Assembly: GCA_002691205.1 (NCBI GenBank)
Contig: NZHD01000022.1
Span: forward strand, 1-64,000
From: Deltaproteobacteria bacterium
Lineage (GTDB): Bacteria > Myxococcota_A > UBA9160 > UBA4427
Direction: 5' to 3'
Length of the DNA: 64,000 bases
The translations under genes were made by a program, and so were the position numbers. Within the stretch, counting starts at the first letter, position 1. Each line of letters starts with the position of its first letter. Below the pieces are notes generated by a model. It searched no databases and had not been told where the DNA came from. It saw only the letters and a program-made list of their open reading frames with translations. Below, piece by piece: positions 10,061 to 18,438 of this stretch.

Positions 10061-10903
10061 CTAGATGAGAAGAGCCTCGAGGGTGCGGCAGATTTCCTGA
10101 ACATGAGGTTCATTGAGCATGGTATGGGTCTCACCCGAAGCGCGATGCTTGGCGAAGCTCGAATGTGTCAGGGCTTCCCATCCTTCAAACACGAGATCGG
10201 TATGAAGATCCGTCTTAAAGAGATGGATGGGAGCCTGGATTGGAGACGTCTCGTAGGTGTTTGAGGTCTTCATCTGGTTATCCGTAAGCGCTACGAGCCG
10301 ATCGATGTGCACTTTCGGGAGCTTTGCGAGTTTAGCCCGGGCTTCGTCGAGGGTCTCCTCGACGATACGCGTCATATCCTCTTGAAATTCGTCCATCTGG
10401 CCTGTTTTGTAATTCGAGATTGACCCTTGAATGATGGGCACAAACGATTCAAAAAGAAAGAGGCCGCCAACGGTCTGGCCGTCGGCTTCAAGCTGAGAGG
10501 CCATTTCAAAAGCCACGACGCCGCCCCAGCAATGCCCTCCAAGGAAATAGGGCCCCTTGGGTTGGCAGTCTCGTAGCTCTTTTAAGAGGGTACTCGCAAT
10601 CTCTTGAACCGTTGAGTTTTCTGAATCAGTGACTTTTAATTCCGTCAAGCTGAATGAGTAGAGAGGTCGATTGGCCTTAAGTGCCTTGCCGAGAGCGAGG
10701 AAGGAAAAAAAGGTGGCCCCGGCTGACGGTACGATAAAGATAGGTTCCTTCTCTCCTGTTTCTGCCACTGGGGCGAGGTATCGATTTTCCACCTTTTCCC
10801 TTTTCTCTTTTCCTCTGTGCTGGATCGTGTCGGCCAAGCTTGTAGGTCCGATGATCACACCTTTAGAGAACTCTGAATAGCATTCAGTAGGTTTTTTTTC
10901 CAT
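10061..10903 (-). CDS. Thioesterase with Cys nucleophile, PKS-associated
   Basis: A 280-residue protein (counting from the ATG at 10903) of the PKS/NRPS thioesterase alpha/beta-hydrolase type. The nucleophile elbow reads GGHCWGG, so C125 stands where most members have Ser; the catalytic His is in the GETHTMLNEPH segment. The N-terminal 50 residues are charged and not part of the fold. An in-frame ATG at 10936 would add 11 residues; either start overlaps the end of the ATP-grasp-like gene (48 or 82 bases), indicating translational coupling. The gene converges on the PKS gene, 73 bases apart. It could act as an editing or release thioesterase. Cys-type thioesterases are known in some NRPS/PKS systems and can favour transfer or macrocyclisation over hydrolysis; that role here is inference. 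Confidence 0.8.
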   Translation of the reverse strand: MEKKPTECYSEFSKGVIIGPTSLADTIQHRGKEKREKVENRYLAPVAETGEKEPIFIVPSAGATFFSFLALGKALKANRPLYSFSLTELKVTDSENSTVQEIASTLLKELRDCQPKGPYFLGGHCWGGVVAFEMASQLEADGQTVGGLFLFESFVPIIQGSISNYKTGQMDEFQEDMTRIVEETLDEARAKLAKLPKVHIDRLVALTDNQMKTSNTYETSPIQAPIHLFKTDLHTDLVFEGWEALTHSSFAKHRASGETHTMLNEPHVQEICRTLEALLI

Positions 10904-11973
10904 ATGCGTCGAAGGTCTTCCGGCGCTGACTCCCATGTGTGCTCGTTGTAGTCGATGAGGTGGAGTTGTTGCTCGTCGTCCTCAATGATATCGAGGCTAC
11001 AGATCTCGACACCGGTCTCATCGTGAAGCCTTTGGCAGAGCGCGTGGCGAGGGTCCCAGAATTCGGCTGTGTTCGCGTAGCTGAAGCTCAATGGCTGAAC
11101 GCCGTACTGCTTAAGCGGGGAGGTTTGCATTCGTTGTCTCGTCAGGGCTGGGTGATCCTCGCTGAGGCATCGAGGGTCTCGGAGGTAAGAGGTGACAGAG
11201 TTTAGTTGCTTAATAATAAGTTCCTGCGAGAGTCGGATGCCGACCGTTAGGTCCCCGCAGACGTAAATCCATCGTTCTATACATCGATAGGGCGCGAACT
11301 CCGCCTTTCGGCGGTGTTCGATGTAGCTCTCTACCTCAAAAAGAGAGAGTTGTTCGATCGATAACGTGTCTTTCCATTCCGTCAGCGCAGTTTGATTTGG
11401 CAGGAATGCGAACGAAGATGGACGTGTGGCGAGGGTCTCGCCGTTGCCTCGAAGCTTGGCGATCATGGGGAATTGAGCTTTCGAGGGCTTTGCGACTTGC
11501 TCTGGTGAGCCGGTATGCGAGGCGAGATTGATCGTTTGAATTCCGTCAGCCCGTGCCCGCTCTTGGGCGGCTTTAAAAAAAGATGGGGCAAAAAGCAGTT
11601 CGCTTGAATGATTTAGGAGTGAGAAAATCCAGACGTCCGCATTCGGAAGAGTCCCCGCATCGTGGGCGTCGTAAGACGGCTTGATAGGAAGAGCCACTTC
11701 AATCAGTCGAATTTCACCTTCAGCCTGGAGCTCCCGGACGAGATTGTTTGGCAGATAATGTTGGTAGGTCCCTTTAGTTAACTGCTTTTGAGTCAGCCAG
11801 AAACGGGTCAGCCTGCTTAATGAACCGGCATAGGTGTTTATAGAAGACGGATTTGGGAGATAGATGAGTGCGACGGTGAGCCTATGGCGATGGGGGGCAT
11901 TCGGAGAGATGTTTTTTCGCCAGCAGTTGATTTTGTGCCCCAGGGAGCGGAGTCGAAGAAGTGTTTTTCTCAT
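10855..11973 (-). CDS. ATP-grasp-like ligase, probably biosynthetic
   Basis: A 372-residue protein. Residues near 170-180 (PMIAKLRGNGE) resemble the glycine-rich ATP-binding strand of RimK-type ATP-grasp enzymes. The C-terminal part (LDIIEDD, then HLIDYNEH) resembles the Mg-binding strand that ends the grasp domain. The segment EVESYIEHRRK followed by a basic 'YRCIERWIYVCGDL' strand also fits the grasp fold. Such enzymes join a carboxylate, through an acyl phosphate, to an amine, thiol or hydroxyl. It overlaps the MFS gene stop by 4 bases (ATGA), and the thioesterase start lies inside its own 3' end, so the three form one operon. Substrate unknown. I recognise the fold only by motif pattern, so a more remote assignment is possible. 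Confidence 0.6.
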   Translation of the reverse strand: MRKTLLRLRSLGHKINCWRKNISPNAPHRHRLTVALIYLPNPSSINTYAGSLSRLTRFWLTQKQLTKGTYQHYLPNNLVRELQAEGEIRLIEVALPIKPSYDAHDAGTLPNADVWIFSLLNHSSELLFAPSFFKAAQERARADGIQTINLASHTGSPEQVAKPSKAQFPMIAKLRGNGETLATRPSSFAFLPNQTALTEWKDTLSIEQLSLFEVESYIEHRRKAEFAPYRCIERWIYVCGDLTVGIRLSQELIIKQLNSVTSYLRDPRCLSEDHPALTRQRMQTSPLKQYGVQPLSFSYANTAEFWDPRHALCQRLHDETGVEICSLDIIEDDEQQLHLIDYNEHTWESAPEDLRRIWKKNLLNAIQSSLKV

Positions 11974-13079
11974 ACTGTGTGTTTCTCTGAAAGGCCCTCA
12001 GTTTTAAGGGCGTCCGTATCTAGAAATAACGTGGCCGTAAACGAGAGCAATACGAGGGCAAGGAGGAAGAGTCCGAGATAGTTGACGGTCGCTGAAGGCG
12101 TGTGCGCAGCAGTGATGGCGATGATTGACGAGATGATGGCCAGATTGAGTCCGAGTAGCCCCAGGTTGGCGACAGGGGTCTCGCTAAAAAAGTGACTCAC
12201 CTTGATTTCGACCTCTAAACCAAGAATGGAGTGGCAGAGGCCGTAAAGGGCCATGGGGAGAATGAGAGCGAGAACTGAAGAGACCTCAACTGTGGAAAGG
12301 ATAAGAATGGCCAGGGCGCCTAAAAGTCCAAACAGAAGTGCGAGTCGAAGCACTTGGGTGGAGGAAAAGGATCGTTTTAGAAAATCGAGCGACGCTGCGC
12401 CCAGGATCAGGGCAGCGAAGTACGGCATCAACGCGATCCCGTAGTCGTCGGCCGGCATACCCAGGGTGTGTATAAGGTAGAACGGCGAAATCGTATAAAA
12501 GACAATTTGGCCCGAAACGATAAAGCTATACATCAAGGAGTACGCGACGAACTGTTTGTTTTGAAAGCCACTGCGAAGAGAGACCAGCGTCGCCTTTAGC
12601 CCCGGGTGTGGTGTTGATGAAGGCTCTTTTTTGGGGAGGCTGATGAGTGCGAGAAGTATAAGGACTAAAGAGACGATGCAGACAATAAGGAAGTTGTAGC
12701 GCCACCCAAGCCAGTGCTGCACGAAGCCGCCAAGGAGGAGTGCAAGAGGGGGAGCCCATTCCACCCAGATCGCCCATTGGGCCATCTTCTTTACATACGC
12801 CTGGTGAGGGGTGGAGTCCTTGATGATCGTGATTCCTATGGCAGAGGCCCCGCCGATCCCTATGCCTTGAAGGGTCCGTCCCAAAAGGAGGATCTCAATT
12901 TGAGGCGTGATGCAAAGTAAAGACCCGAGCAGCAAGAGGGGCAGCATGATGAGAAGGGTCTTCCTCATCCCCAAATAGTCGGCTAAAAAAATGACGATGA
13001 GTTTAGCGACCACCATCCCGACAATGAACGAGCCGACGACGAGTTGGGTCATGTTCTGGGGAGCCTTGAGCCCAATCAT
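11970..13079 (-). CDS. MFS drug/metabolite exporter, start uncertain
   Basis: A Bcr/CflA-like major facilitator. From the ATG at 13079 it is 369 residues with about 11 membrane spans, and begins at what corresponds to the loop before TM2. The loop 2-3 motif reads FLADYLGMRK, matching the family's G-x-L-a-D-r-x-G-r-k-x-x-l signature. The frame stays open upstream to a TAG at 13200-13202 and encodes LPSLPAI directly before the ATG, a string typical of the TM1-TM2 loop of this family. No ATG, GTG or TTG occurs there, so translation may start at ATT (13196, behind AGAGGG) or at a CTG codon, giving about 408 residues. Otherwise there is a sequence error. It is first in the ATP-grasp/thioesterase operon and probably exports the pathway product. 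Confidence 0.85.
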   Translation of the reverse strand: MIGLKAPQNMTQLVVGSFIVGMVVAKLIVIFLADYLGMRKTLLIMLPLLLLGSLLCITPQIEILLLGRTLQGIGIGGASAIGITIIKDSTPHQAYVKKMAQWAIWVEWAPPLALLLGGFVQHWLGWRYNFLIVCIVSLVLILLALISLPKKEPSSTPHPGLKATLVSLRSGFQNKQFVAYSLMYSFIVSGQIVFYTISPFYLIHTLGMPADDYGIALMPYFAALILGAASLDFLKRSFSSTQVLRLALLFGLLGALAILILSTVEVSSVLALILPMALYGLCHSILGLEVEIKVSHFFSETPVANLGLLGLNLAIISSIIAITAAHTPSATVNYLGLFLLALVLLSFTATLFLDTDALKTEGLSEKHTV

Positions 13080-13518
13080 GATGGCTGGTAGAGAGGGCAG
13101 GATGAGGCTCTGGCTGAGGTGGCGGCTGAATTTCAGCCCTACCGCTGTTGTGAAAGTCAGTCGCGAAGCAGACTGGTTCGAAGTGAGCGCTGAAATATCC
13201 TATCCCTCTTGTCGATTGACTTTGCCCACGACATGGGTGCCTTTGTGCGAACCGGATCATAGCGATTTCGTCTTCAGGAAGGAACTAAAGATCCTGTGGT
13301 TGGCGATAGGGCTTCTGATGCGGTGTTCAAAGCGAGGGAGTTACGGCCAGACGGGCGTGTGTTACGCAGCGTGGTTTATCTTGATGTGATTTCTTGAGTC
13401 GCCCATCGCGGTGTGTTGGGAAATTGAATTTTTAAGGCAACTTTGGTATCCATTGGCACGGGCTGTGCCACTTTTAGGCCCCAAAAACTGGCCTAAGTCA
13501 ACGAAGGAACAAGACGCC

Positions 13519-14658
13519 ATGGGACTGATTTTATCTGACGATCAACTGATTCTGCGCGATATGGCCAGAAGCTTCTGCGAAGAGAAGTCTCCTGTTGAGC
13601 GGATGCGCACGCTTCGCGACAATCAAGACGAGACGGGCTTTACGCGAGCCCTTTGGAAGGAAATGGCCGAACTGGGTTGGGTTGGAATTCCATTCCCGGA
13701 GGATCTTGGCGGCTCGGATATGGGATACGGTGAACTGGGCGTGGTTCTAGCTGAGTGCGGCCGGGTTCTGGCGCCAGAGCCTTTCCTTTCAACGGTGTTG
13801 TTGGGCGGAAATGCGATCTTGCTCGGTGGTCAAGAAAGTCTTCAGAAAGAGCTGCTGCCGGGTGTGTGCTCTGGGGACCGGTTGCTGGCTCTCGCCTTTC
13901 AAGAGCACGGACGTTTCTCTCCCTACCATGTCGAGACCCGAGCAGTTGCTACCGGGAGTGAATTTCGAGTCAGTGGTGAGAAGCTCTTTGTCCTCGATGG
14001 GCATGTGGCAGACCAAATTGTCACTGTCGTTCGGTCGTCCGGTGAGGCGGGCGATCGCGAAGGGCTCACTTTGCTTGTGATTGATTCCGGGGCTCCGGGG
14101 GTGACTGTCCAGAGGACGACGATGATGGACGGGCGGAATGCGGCACGGGTCAGCTTTAACGAGACCCCCGTGGACGCGGGGCGTCTGCTTGGAGAAGTCG
14201 GCCACGGAGCGGATGTGCTGGACCCTGTTTTTGATCGAGCCACAGTGGCGCTTTGTGCCGAAATGTTCGGCAGCTTTGAAGAGGCCTTTGAGCGAACGCT
14301 TGAGTATCTCAAGACGAGAGAGCAGTTTGGGGTGAAGATTGGCAGCTTTCAGGCCTTGCGACACCGAATTGCGCATATGTTTGGAGAACTTGAGTTTGCT
14401 CGTTCAGTTCTTTTGGATGCTCAGACTTCGATTGATGAGGGTCGGGATGATGTCGCCGAATGCGCCAGCGCCGTTAAGGCGCGTTGCTCGGACGTCGCCT
14501 CTTTGATTGGGGCTGAAGCCGTCCAGATGCATGGCGGGATCGGCATGACGGACGAGGAAGAAACTGGGCTGTTTTTTAAACGCCTCAAGGCGGCGGAGTT
14601 TACTCTTGGAGACGCTGTCTATCACCGTAATCGCTACGCCGGTCTTCGCGGCTACTAG
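13519..14658 (+). CDS. Acyl-CoA dehydrogenase, first of an adjacent pair
   Basis: A 379-residue FAD-dependent acyl-CoA dehydrogenase that would introduce the alpha-beta double bond in an acyl-CoA. Visible features are the N-terminal helical domain (residues about 5-115), the middle beta domain, REQFGVKIGSFQA near the start of the C-terminal helical domain, and QMHGGIGMT with FFKRLKA near the C-terminus. The ATG at 13519 is chosen over an upstream in-frame one at 13411 because AAGGAA lies nine bases before it and the protein then begins like other family members. Only nine bases separate it from a second, different acyl-CoA dehydrogenase. Such pairs often form alpha2beta2 enzymes for bulky (sterol-like) substrates in actinobacteria; this arrangement is inferred here. 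Confidence 0.9.
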   Translation: MGLILSDDQLILRDMARSFCEEKSPVERMRTLRDNQDETGFTRALWKEMAELGWVGIPFPEDLGGSDMGYGELGVVLAECGRVLAPEPFLSTVLLGGNAILLGGQESLQKELLPGVCSGDRLLALAFQEHGRFSPYHVETRAVATGSEFRVSGEKLFVLDGHVADQIVTVVRSSGEAGDREGLTLLVIDSGAPGVTVQRTTMMDGRNAARVSFNETPVDAGRLLGEVGHGADVLDPVFDRATVALCAEMFGSFEEAFERTLEYLKTREQFGVKIGSFQALRHRIAHMFGELEFARSVLLDAQTSIDEGRDDVAECASAVKARCSDVASLIGAEAVQMHGGIGMTDEEETGLFFKRLKAAEFTLGDAVYHRNRYAGLRGY

Positions 14659-14667
14659 GAGAAAATA

Positions 14668-15825
14668 ATGGGATCGATTGAAGACTTTCGCTCTGAAGCA
14701 CACGACTGGATCGAGGCAAACTTGCCCTCTGAGTTGCGTGTAGGAAATCGCAAAGACTTGCCGAAAGAACTCTTGGGAGCTTGGATTCAAGCTATGGCGA
14801 GCCGCGGCTGGGTGGCGCCCGAATGGCCCACGGAGTACGGCGGAGGTGGTTTGGACCGCTCTCATGCGGCGGCACTCAGGGCTGAGCTCAAGGCCTTTCG
14901 TGCGCCGGTCGTGGGTGGCTTTGGAACTCAGATGCTTGGGCCCACTCTTCTTGAGTTGGGTACGGATGCTCAGAAAGAAGAGTTCTTGCCCGGGATCTGC
15001 AAACACGAAACGAAATGGTGTCAAGGATACAGTGAGCCCGGCGCGGGGTCCGACCTTGCCTCTCTGCAGACACGGGCCGTCCTTGAGGGGGACGAATACG
15101 TCATCACCGGCCAGAAGATTTGGACAACCGGGGCGGATAGAGCGGATTGGATCTTCTGTTTAGTTCGCACGGACCCCGAAGCGCCCAAGCACGAGGGAAT
15201 CAGTTTTATTCTCTTTCCCATGGATCAGCCAGGCGTTGAAGTTTCTCCTCTGCGATTGATTGACGGAAGTGAAGACTTCTCTCAGGTGTTCTTCAACGGC
15301 GCCCGAGCGAAAGCGAGTCATGTAATTGGTCCCGTCAATGGAGGATGGACGGTCGCTAAAAGACTTCTTCAGCACGAACGCACGACCGACGGCGGAAGCG
15401 AAGGCGGAATCACTGGGGCGCAAAAAGAAACCTACGCGGATGTAGTGAAGCGCGAAGTGGGCTTTGACAACGGAGTGTTGGCCGATCCTGTTCTTCGTCA
15501 GAGACTGGCGAGCCAAGAGCAGGAAGCGGCTGCTTTAAGTTTGACCATGCGCCGAGCCCGTGAAGAGGCGAGGGCGGGACAGACGGCGCGTGATATTGGC
15601 TCTTTGGGAAAGTACCGTTGGGCCAATATGGTGAAGGGAGAGCAGGATCTTGCCATGCTTGCTCTGGGCGCTCACGGTTTAGGATGGGAGGGGCCGGGTT
15701 TCGAGGATACTCAACTTGAGCGTACTCGTGCATGGCTTTCAACGCGTTCAGACTCGATCTGGGGCGGGACAAACGAGGTCCAACTGAACGTGATCGCGAA
15801 GCGAGTTCTGCATATTCCTGAGTGA
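14668..15825 (+). CDS. Acyl-CoA dehydrogenase, second of the pair
   Basis: A 385-residue acyl-CoA dehydrogenase of the large bacterial FadE type. The N-terminal part carries GWVAPEWPTEYGG, the middle carries the flavin-contacting GYSEPGAGSDLASL and KIWTTGAD segments, and the C-terminus ends with SDSIWGGTNEVQ. In many homotetrameric enzymes a Glu (the MCAD-type base) stands just before the conserved G-T pair; here that position is Gly (WGGTNE). The base may therefore lie elsewhere or be supplied by the partner subunit, as in heteromeric pairs. The residues near 240-265 are unusually rich in Gly/Glu. Start ATG at 14668, with the ribosome binding site GGAGAAAATA overlapping the previous stop. 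Probably co-translated with the preceding gene. Confidence 0.9.
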   Translation: MGSIEDFRSEAHDWIEANLPSELRVGNRKDLPKELLGAWIQAMASRGWVAPEWPTEYGGGGLDRSHAAALRAELKAFRAPVVGGFGTQMLGPTLLELGTDAQKEEFLPGICKHETKWCQGYSEPGAGSDLASLQTRAVLEGDEYVITGQKIWTTGADRADWIFCLVRTDPEAPKHEGISFILFPMDQPGVEVSPLRLIDGSEDFSQVFFNGARAKASHVIGPVNGGWTVAKRLLQHERTTDGGSEGGITGAQKETYADVVKREVGFDNGVLADPVLRQRLASQEQEAAALSLTMRRAREEARAGQTARDIGSLGKYRWANMVKGEQDLAMLALGAHGLGWEGPGFEDTQLERTRAWLSTRSDSIWGGTNEVQLNVIAKRVLHIPE

Positions 15826-15877
15826 CCCCTGGCTGTCTGCCTGTCGTTTAAATCAGGTGATTTCGTCTTATCGAGCG

Positions 15878-16813
15878 TCAGTGGTCGAAGCAACGCCGGA
15901 GTGCGCGGAGAGTTTGGGGCGAGAGCGAGATATCAAGGGCAGAGAGGTTCTGCTCAAGTTGGCTCGGATGGCTGGCTCCCGTGATCACGGTGGTGACGCC
16001 TTTCTGGTGCAGAAGCCACGCGAGAGCTAGAGGCGCGGGCGCGTGTCCAAGTTGGTGGGCTTTGTCGCAAAAGATTCGAATTTGCTGCAAGGGTTTCGGC
16101 TTCAGATATTGATCGACCAAGTCAGTACTCCCACCCCGCGTTTCGGGTGGGATGTTCTCGTTGTATTTTCCGGTTAGAGCACCGCCCGCAAGGGGACTCC
16201 AAACAGCAAGCCCCATGCCCAGGCGGGCCGTGAGTGGAACGATTTTTCTTTCGACCCATCGGTTGAGCAGGTTGTACGGTGGCTGTTCCACTCGAGGTGG
16301 GTGAAGGCCCCACTTTCGCGCCATGCGGTGGACTTTTTTTAAGCTCTTTGGGCTCCACAGGCTTGTGCCCCAGTAATGAATCTTTCCTTGTTTGATGAGG
16401 TCGTTCATCGTGAGGAGGGTCTCCTCAAGGGGCGTAGAAGAGTCTTCTCGATGGCAGTAGTAAACATCGAGGTAGTCGGTTCCAATATTCCTAAGTGTGT
16501 TGGAGAGGCTCTCCGTGATGTGCTTGCGGCTGAGGCCTCGGTCGTTAGGGCCATCGCCCACAGGTAGGGCGACCTTACTCGCGATGACGAGCGACTCTCG
16601 TTTAATTCCGAGGACGTGTGCGCCAAAAGCTTTCTCCGCTTCCCCATTGGCATAGGAGTCGGCAAGGTCAAAATGATTGATGCCGCGGTCATAGGCGAGT
16701 CGGAGAACTCTCTTCATGGGAGTTTGCTCCGGTTGGCGTCCCATATTGAGCCAACCGCCTAGCGAGATTCGACTGACCTTGAGTCCAGTATGTCCGAGGT
16801 TTCGATATTCCAA
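15878..16813 (-). CDS. Aldo/keto reductase (voltage-channel beta-subunit type)
   Basis: A 311-residue NAD(P)H-dependent aldo/keto reductase. The expected catalytic set is visible: Asp and Tyr in HFDLADSYANG (about 47-57), Lys in VIASKVAL (about 77-84) and His in YYCHRED. The cofactor-binding end has TGASHPSQL in place of the usual IPGAS..QL. The length and the MEYRNLGHTGLKVS opening match the AKR6/7-like group of TIM-barrel reductases. It converges on the acyl-CoA dehydrogenase pair. Substrate cannot be read from sequence; small aldehydes and ketones are usual for the family. Start ATG at 16813. Confidence 0.9.
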   Translation of the reverse strand: MEYRNLGHTGLKVSRISLGGWLNMGRQPEQTPMKRVLRLAYDRGINHFDLADSYANGEAEKAFGAHVLGIKRESLVIASKVALPVGDGPNDRGLSRKHITESLSNTLRNIGTDYLDVYYCHREDSSTPLEETLLTMNDLIKQGKIHYWGTSLWSPKSLKKVHRMARKWGLHPPRVEQPPYNLLNRWVERKIVPLTARLGMGLAVWSPLAGGALTGKYNENIPPETRGGSTDLVDQYLKPKPLQQIRIFCDKAHQLGHAPAPLALAWLLHQKGVTTVITGASHPSQLEQNLSALDISLSPQTLRALRRCFDH

Positions 16814-16943
16814 AGTGTGGCCGACCTCACGAGTGGTACGGCGGATTATAGCGAGGGTCGAGATTCTGCGAGGGGGGGATCAAATCTTAAAGGGGATGCT
16901 CAGGTGATCCTCATATTGGGTGCTAGAAGGCTATGGTCTGAGC

Positions 16944-17750
16944 ATGGCGTTTATCATTAAAAATTTTACCGACTTAATGGAGCTTGATCCCCAGGGCGAT
17001 GATGGATACGTGGGGCTGAGTCCCGAGTATCCATGGGGCCGTGTATATGGCGGCCAGGTGGTGGCTCAGGGCCTTCGAGCGGCATATCACACTGTGGACG
17101 AAGCGTTTCATGTTCACTCCCTTCACGCTTATTTTATTCGCGGCGGGGATTCGGATGAACCCATCCGATACGAAGTGGACCAAATTCGAAATGGGCGATC
17201 CTTTATGACCCGTCGTGTGGTGGCCCTGCAATCGGGAGGGCCCATCTTAAATATGTCGGCTTCGTTTCAGGTGCGAGAGGAAGAAGCTGAGATTCAGGAG
17301 GTATTCGTTCCTGAAGGTCTCGCTCGACCGGTAGACCTCAAGCCGGAGTCGTGGAATACAGTGATGGAACACTGCCGACTTCCCGACCAGTTGGCGCCCG
17401 CTCGATCCATGAGTTGGATTCGGATCCTGACGGAACTGGGGGACGATTCTGCGCTTCAGGCCTGCGCCTTGGCGTATACCTCAGACGATTTCCCGACGGA
17501 GGCGGCTCGGCTGTCGTATCCCATAGAGCCCCCCGCACACGGCGATGACGATCGTTTTATGGGCGCGAGTCTCGACCATGCCATCTGGTTTCATCGGCCC
17601 GGGCGAAATGATCGTTGGGCCTTGCATGATTTTCACGGGATGGGGCTCGCGGGTGCGCGAGGGCTCGCCGTGGGCCAAGTGTTTGATACAGAGGGAGTTC
17701 ACATGGCTACGGTGGCACAGGAGCTTCTGATGCGACGAAAAAAGGGGTAG
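16944..17750 (+). CDS. TesB-family acyl-CoA thioesterase
   Basis: A 268-residue double-hotdog thioesterase of the TesB/acyl-CoA thioesterase II family, which hydrolyses acyl-CoAs to free acid and CoA. The N-terminal hotdog contains WGRVYGGQVVAQGL and VHSLHAYFIRGGD, both diagnostic. The C-terminal hotdog contains GASLDHAIWFHRP, with the conserved Asp, and the end matches the GLAVGQVFDTEGVHMATVAQE signature. An in-frame GTG at 16920 would add eight residues; the ATG at 16944 starts the protein as usual for the family. Neither has a strong ribosome binding site. It is divergent from the aldo/keto reductase gene and sits in a neighbourhood of fatty acyl-CoA enzymes. Confidence 0.93.
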   Translation: MAFIIKNFTDLMELDPQGDDGYVGLSPEYPWGRVYGGQVVAQGLRAAYHTVDEAFHVHSLHAYFIRGGDSDEPIRYEVDQIRNGRSFMTRRVVALQSGGPILNMSASFQVREEEAEIQEVFVPEGLARPVDLKPESWNTVMEHCRLPDQLAPARSMSWIRILTELGDDSALQACALAYTSDDFPTEAARLSYPIEPPAHGDDDRFMGASLDHAIWFHRPGRNDRWALHDFHGMGLAGARGLAVGQVFDTEGVHMATVAQELLMRRKKG

Positions 17751-17838
17751 CGCGCTCGAATAGAAAGCGCTTGAGGGACGAGGTTTAGCCCGAGTCGACG
17801 ATCCGGTGAGGGGCGCTGTTTTGAGGGAAGGGGCTAGG

Positions 17839-18363
17839 CTAACTGACGAAGGTAACGGTCCATTCCCTTTCGACTCCGCCGAACGCGGTTTCGATTGAGT
17901 CTCCTACTCGTGTGCCTACGAGCGCACGACCGACGGGCGATTCAGGCGTGATGACAGAGAGAAATCCATCGCCGCCTGGCCCCTCTAGGTCGGCTCCGGC
18001 TCCCACCGGGAGTAAGAAGAAGCTTCGCTCCTGGGTTTCTCCGGTCTCGACCTCCTCTACTTGAACATCCACCATGGCCCCGACCGCGATGGGTGTCTTG
18101 CGATTAAAAGCGGGCAGCCCCTTACGCGCAAAAGCGAGAAGGGCATCGGCTTCTTGCTTGGCTTGCTCCCGCCGCTGGCCATGGGCGATGGCCATTCGGC
18201 CAGATTCCAAACCTGCCTTCGCGTCTTCTCGATTTCGAGCCTCGCTTCGAACATCTTCAGTGAGGGTCGCCGCACTGACCTCGGACTCACGAGCCGATGA
18301 AATACGCTCGGAGAGTATCTTTTTGAGCTCCTCAATGAAATGTTTCTTTCGCTCGGTTGACAT
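17839..18363 (-). CDS. GreA/GreB-like transcription elongation factor family protein
   Basis: A 174-residue protein. Residues about 10-85 are strongly helical, with alternating charge, fitting the N-terminal coiled coil of GreA/GreB proteins. Residues about 88-172 match the C-terminal FKBP-like domain: AVGAMVDVQVEEVETGE, then ITPESPVGRALVGTRVGDSIE, which is the family's most conserved block. Gre factors enter the secondary channel of RNA polymerase and stimulate cleavage of backtracked RNA; related proteins (Rnk type) bind polymerase without this activity. The coiled-coil tip is not clearly acidic as in canonical GreA, so true cleavage activity is unsure. It is a stand-alone gene. Confidence 0.85.
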   Translation of the reverse strand: MSTERKKHFIEELKKILSERISSARESEVSAATLTEDVRSEARNREDAKAGLESGRMAIAHGQRREQAKQEADALLAFARKGLPAFNRKTPIAVGAMVDVQVEEVETGETQERSFFLLPVGAGADLEGPGGDGFLSVITPESPVGRALVGTRVGDSIETAFGGVEREWTVTFVS

Positions 18364-18438
18364 GGCTGTGCTCCCTAGCCGGTTTTTAAAAGAACGTCTC
18401 TAAGGGATTGTGGTAAGGGTCGTGTTTTTTCTAATGAA

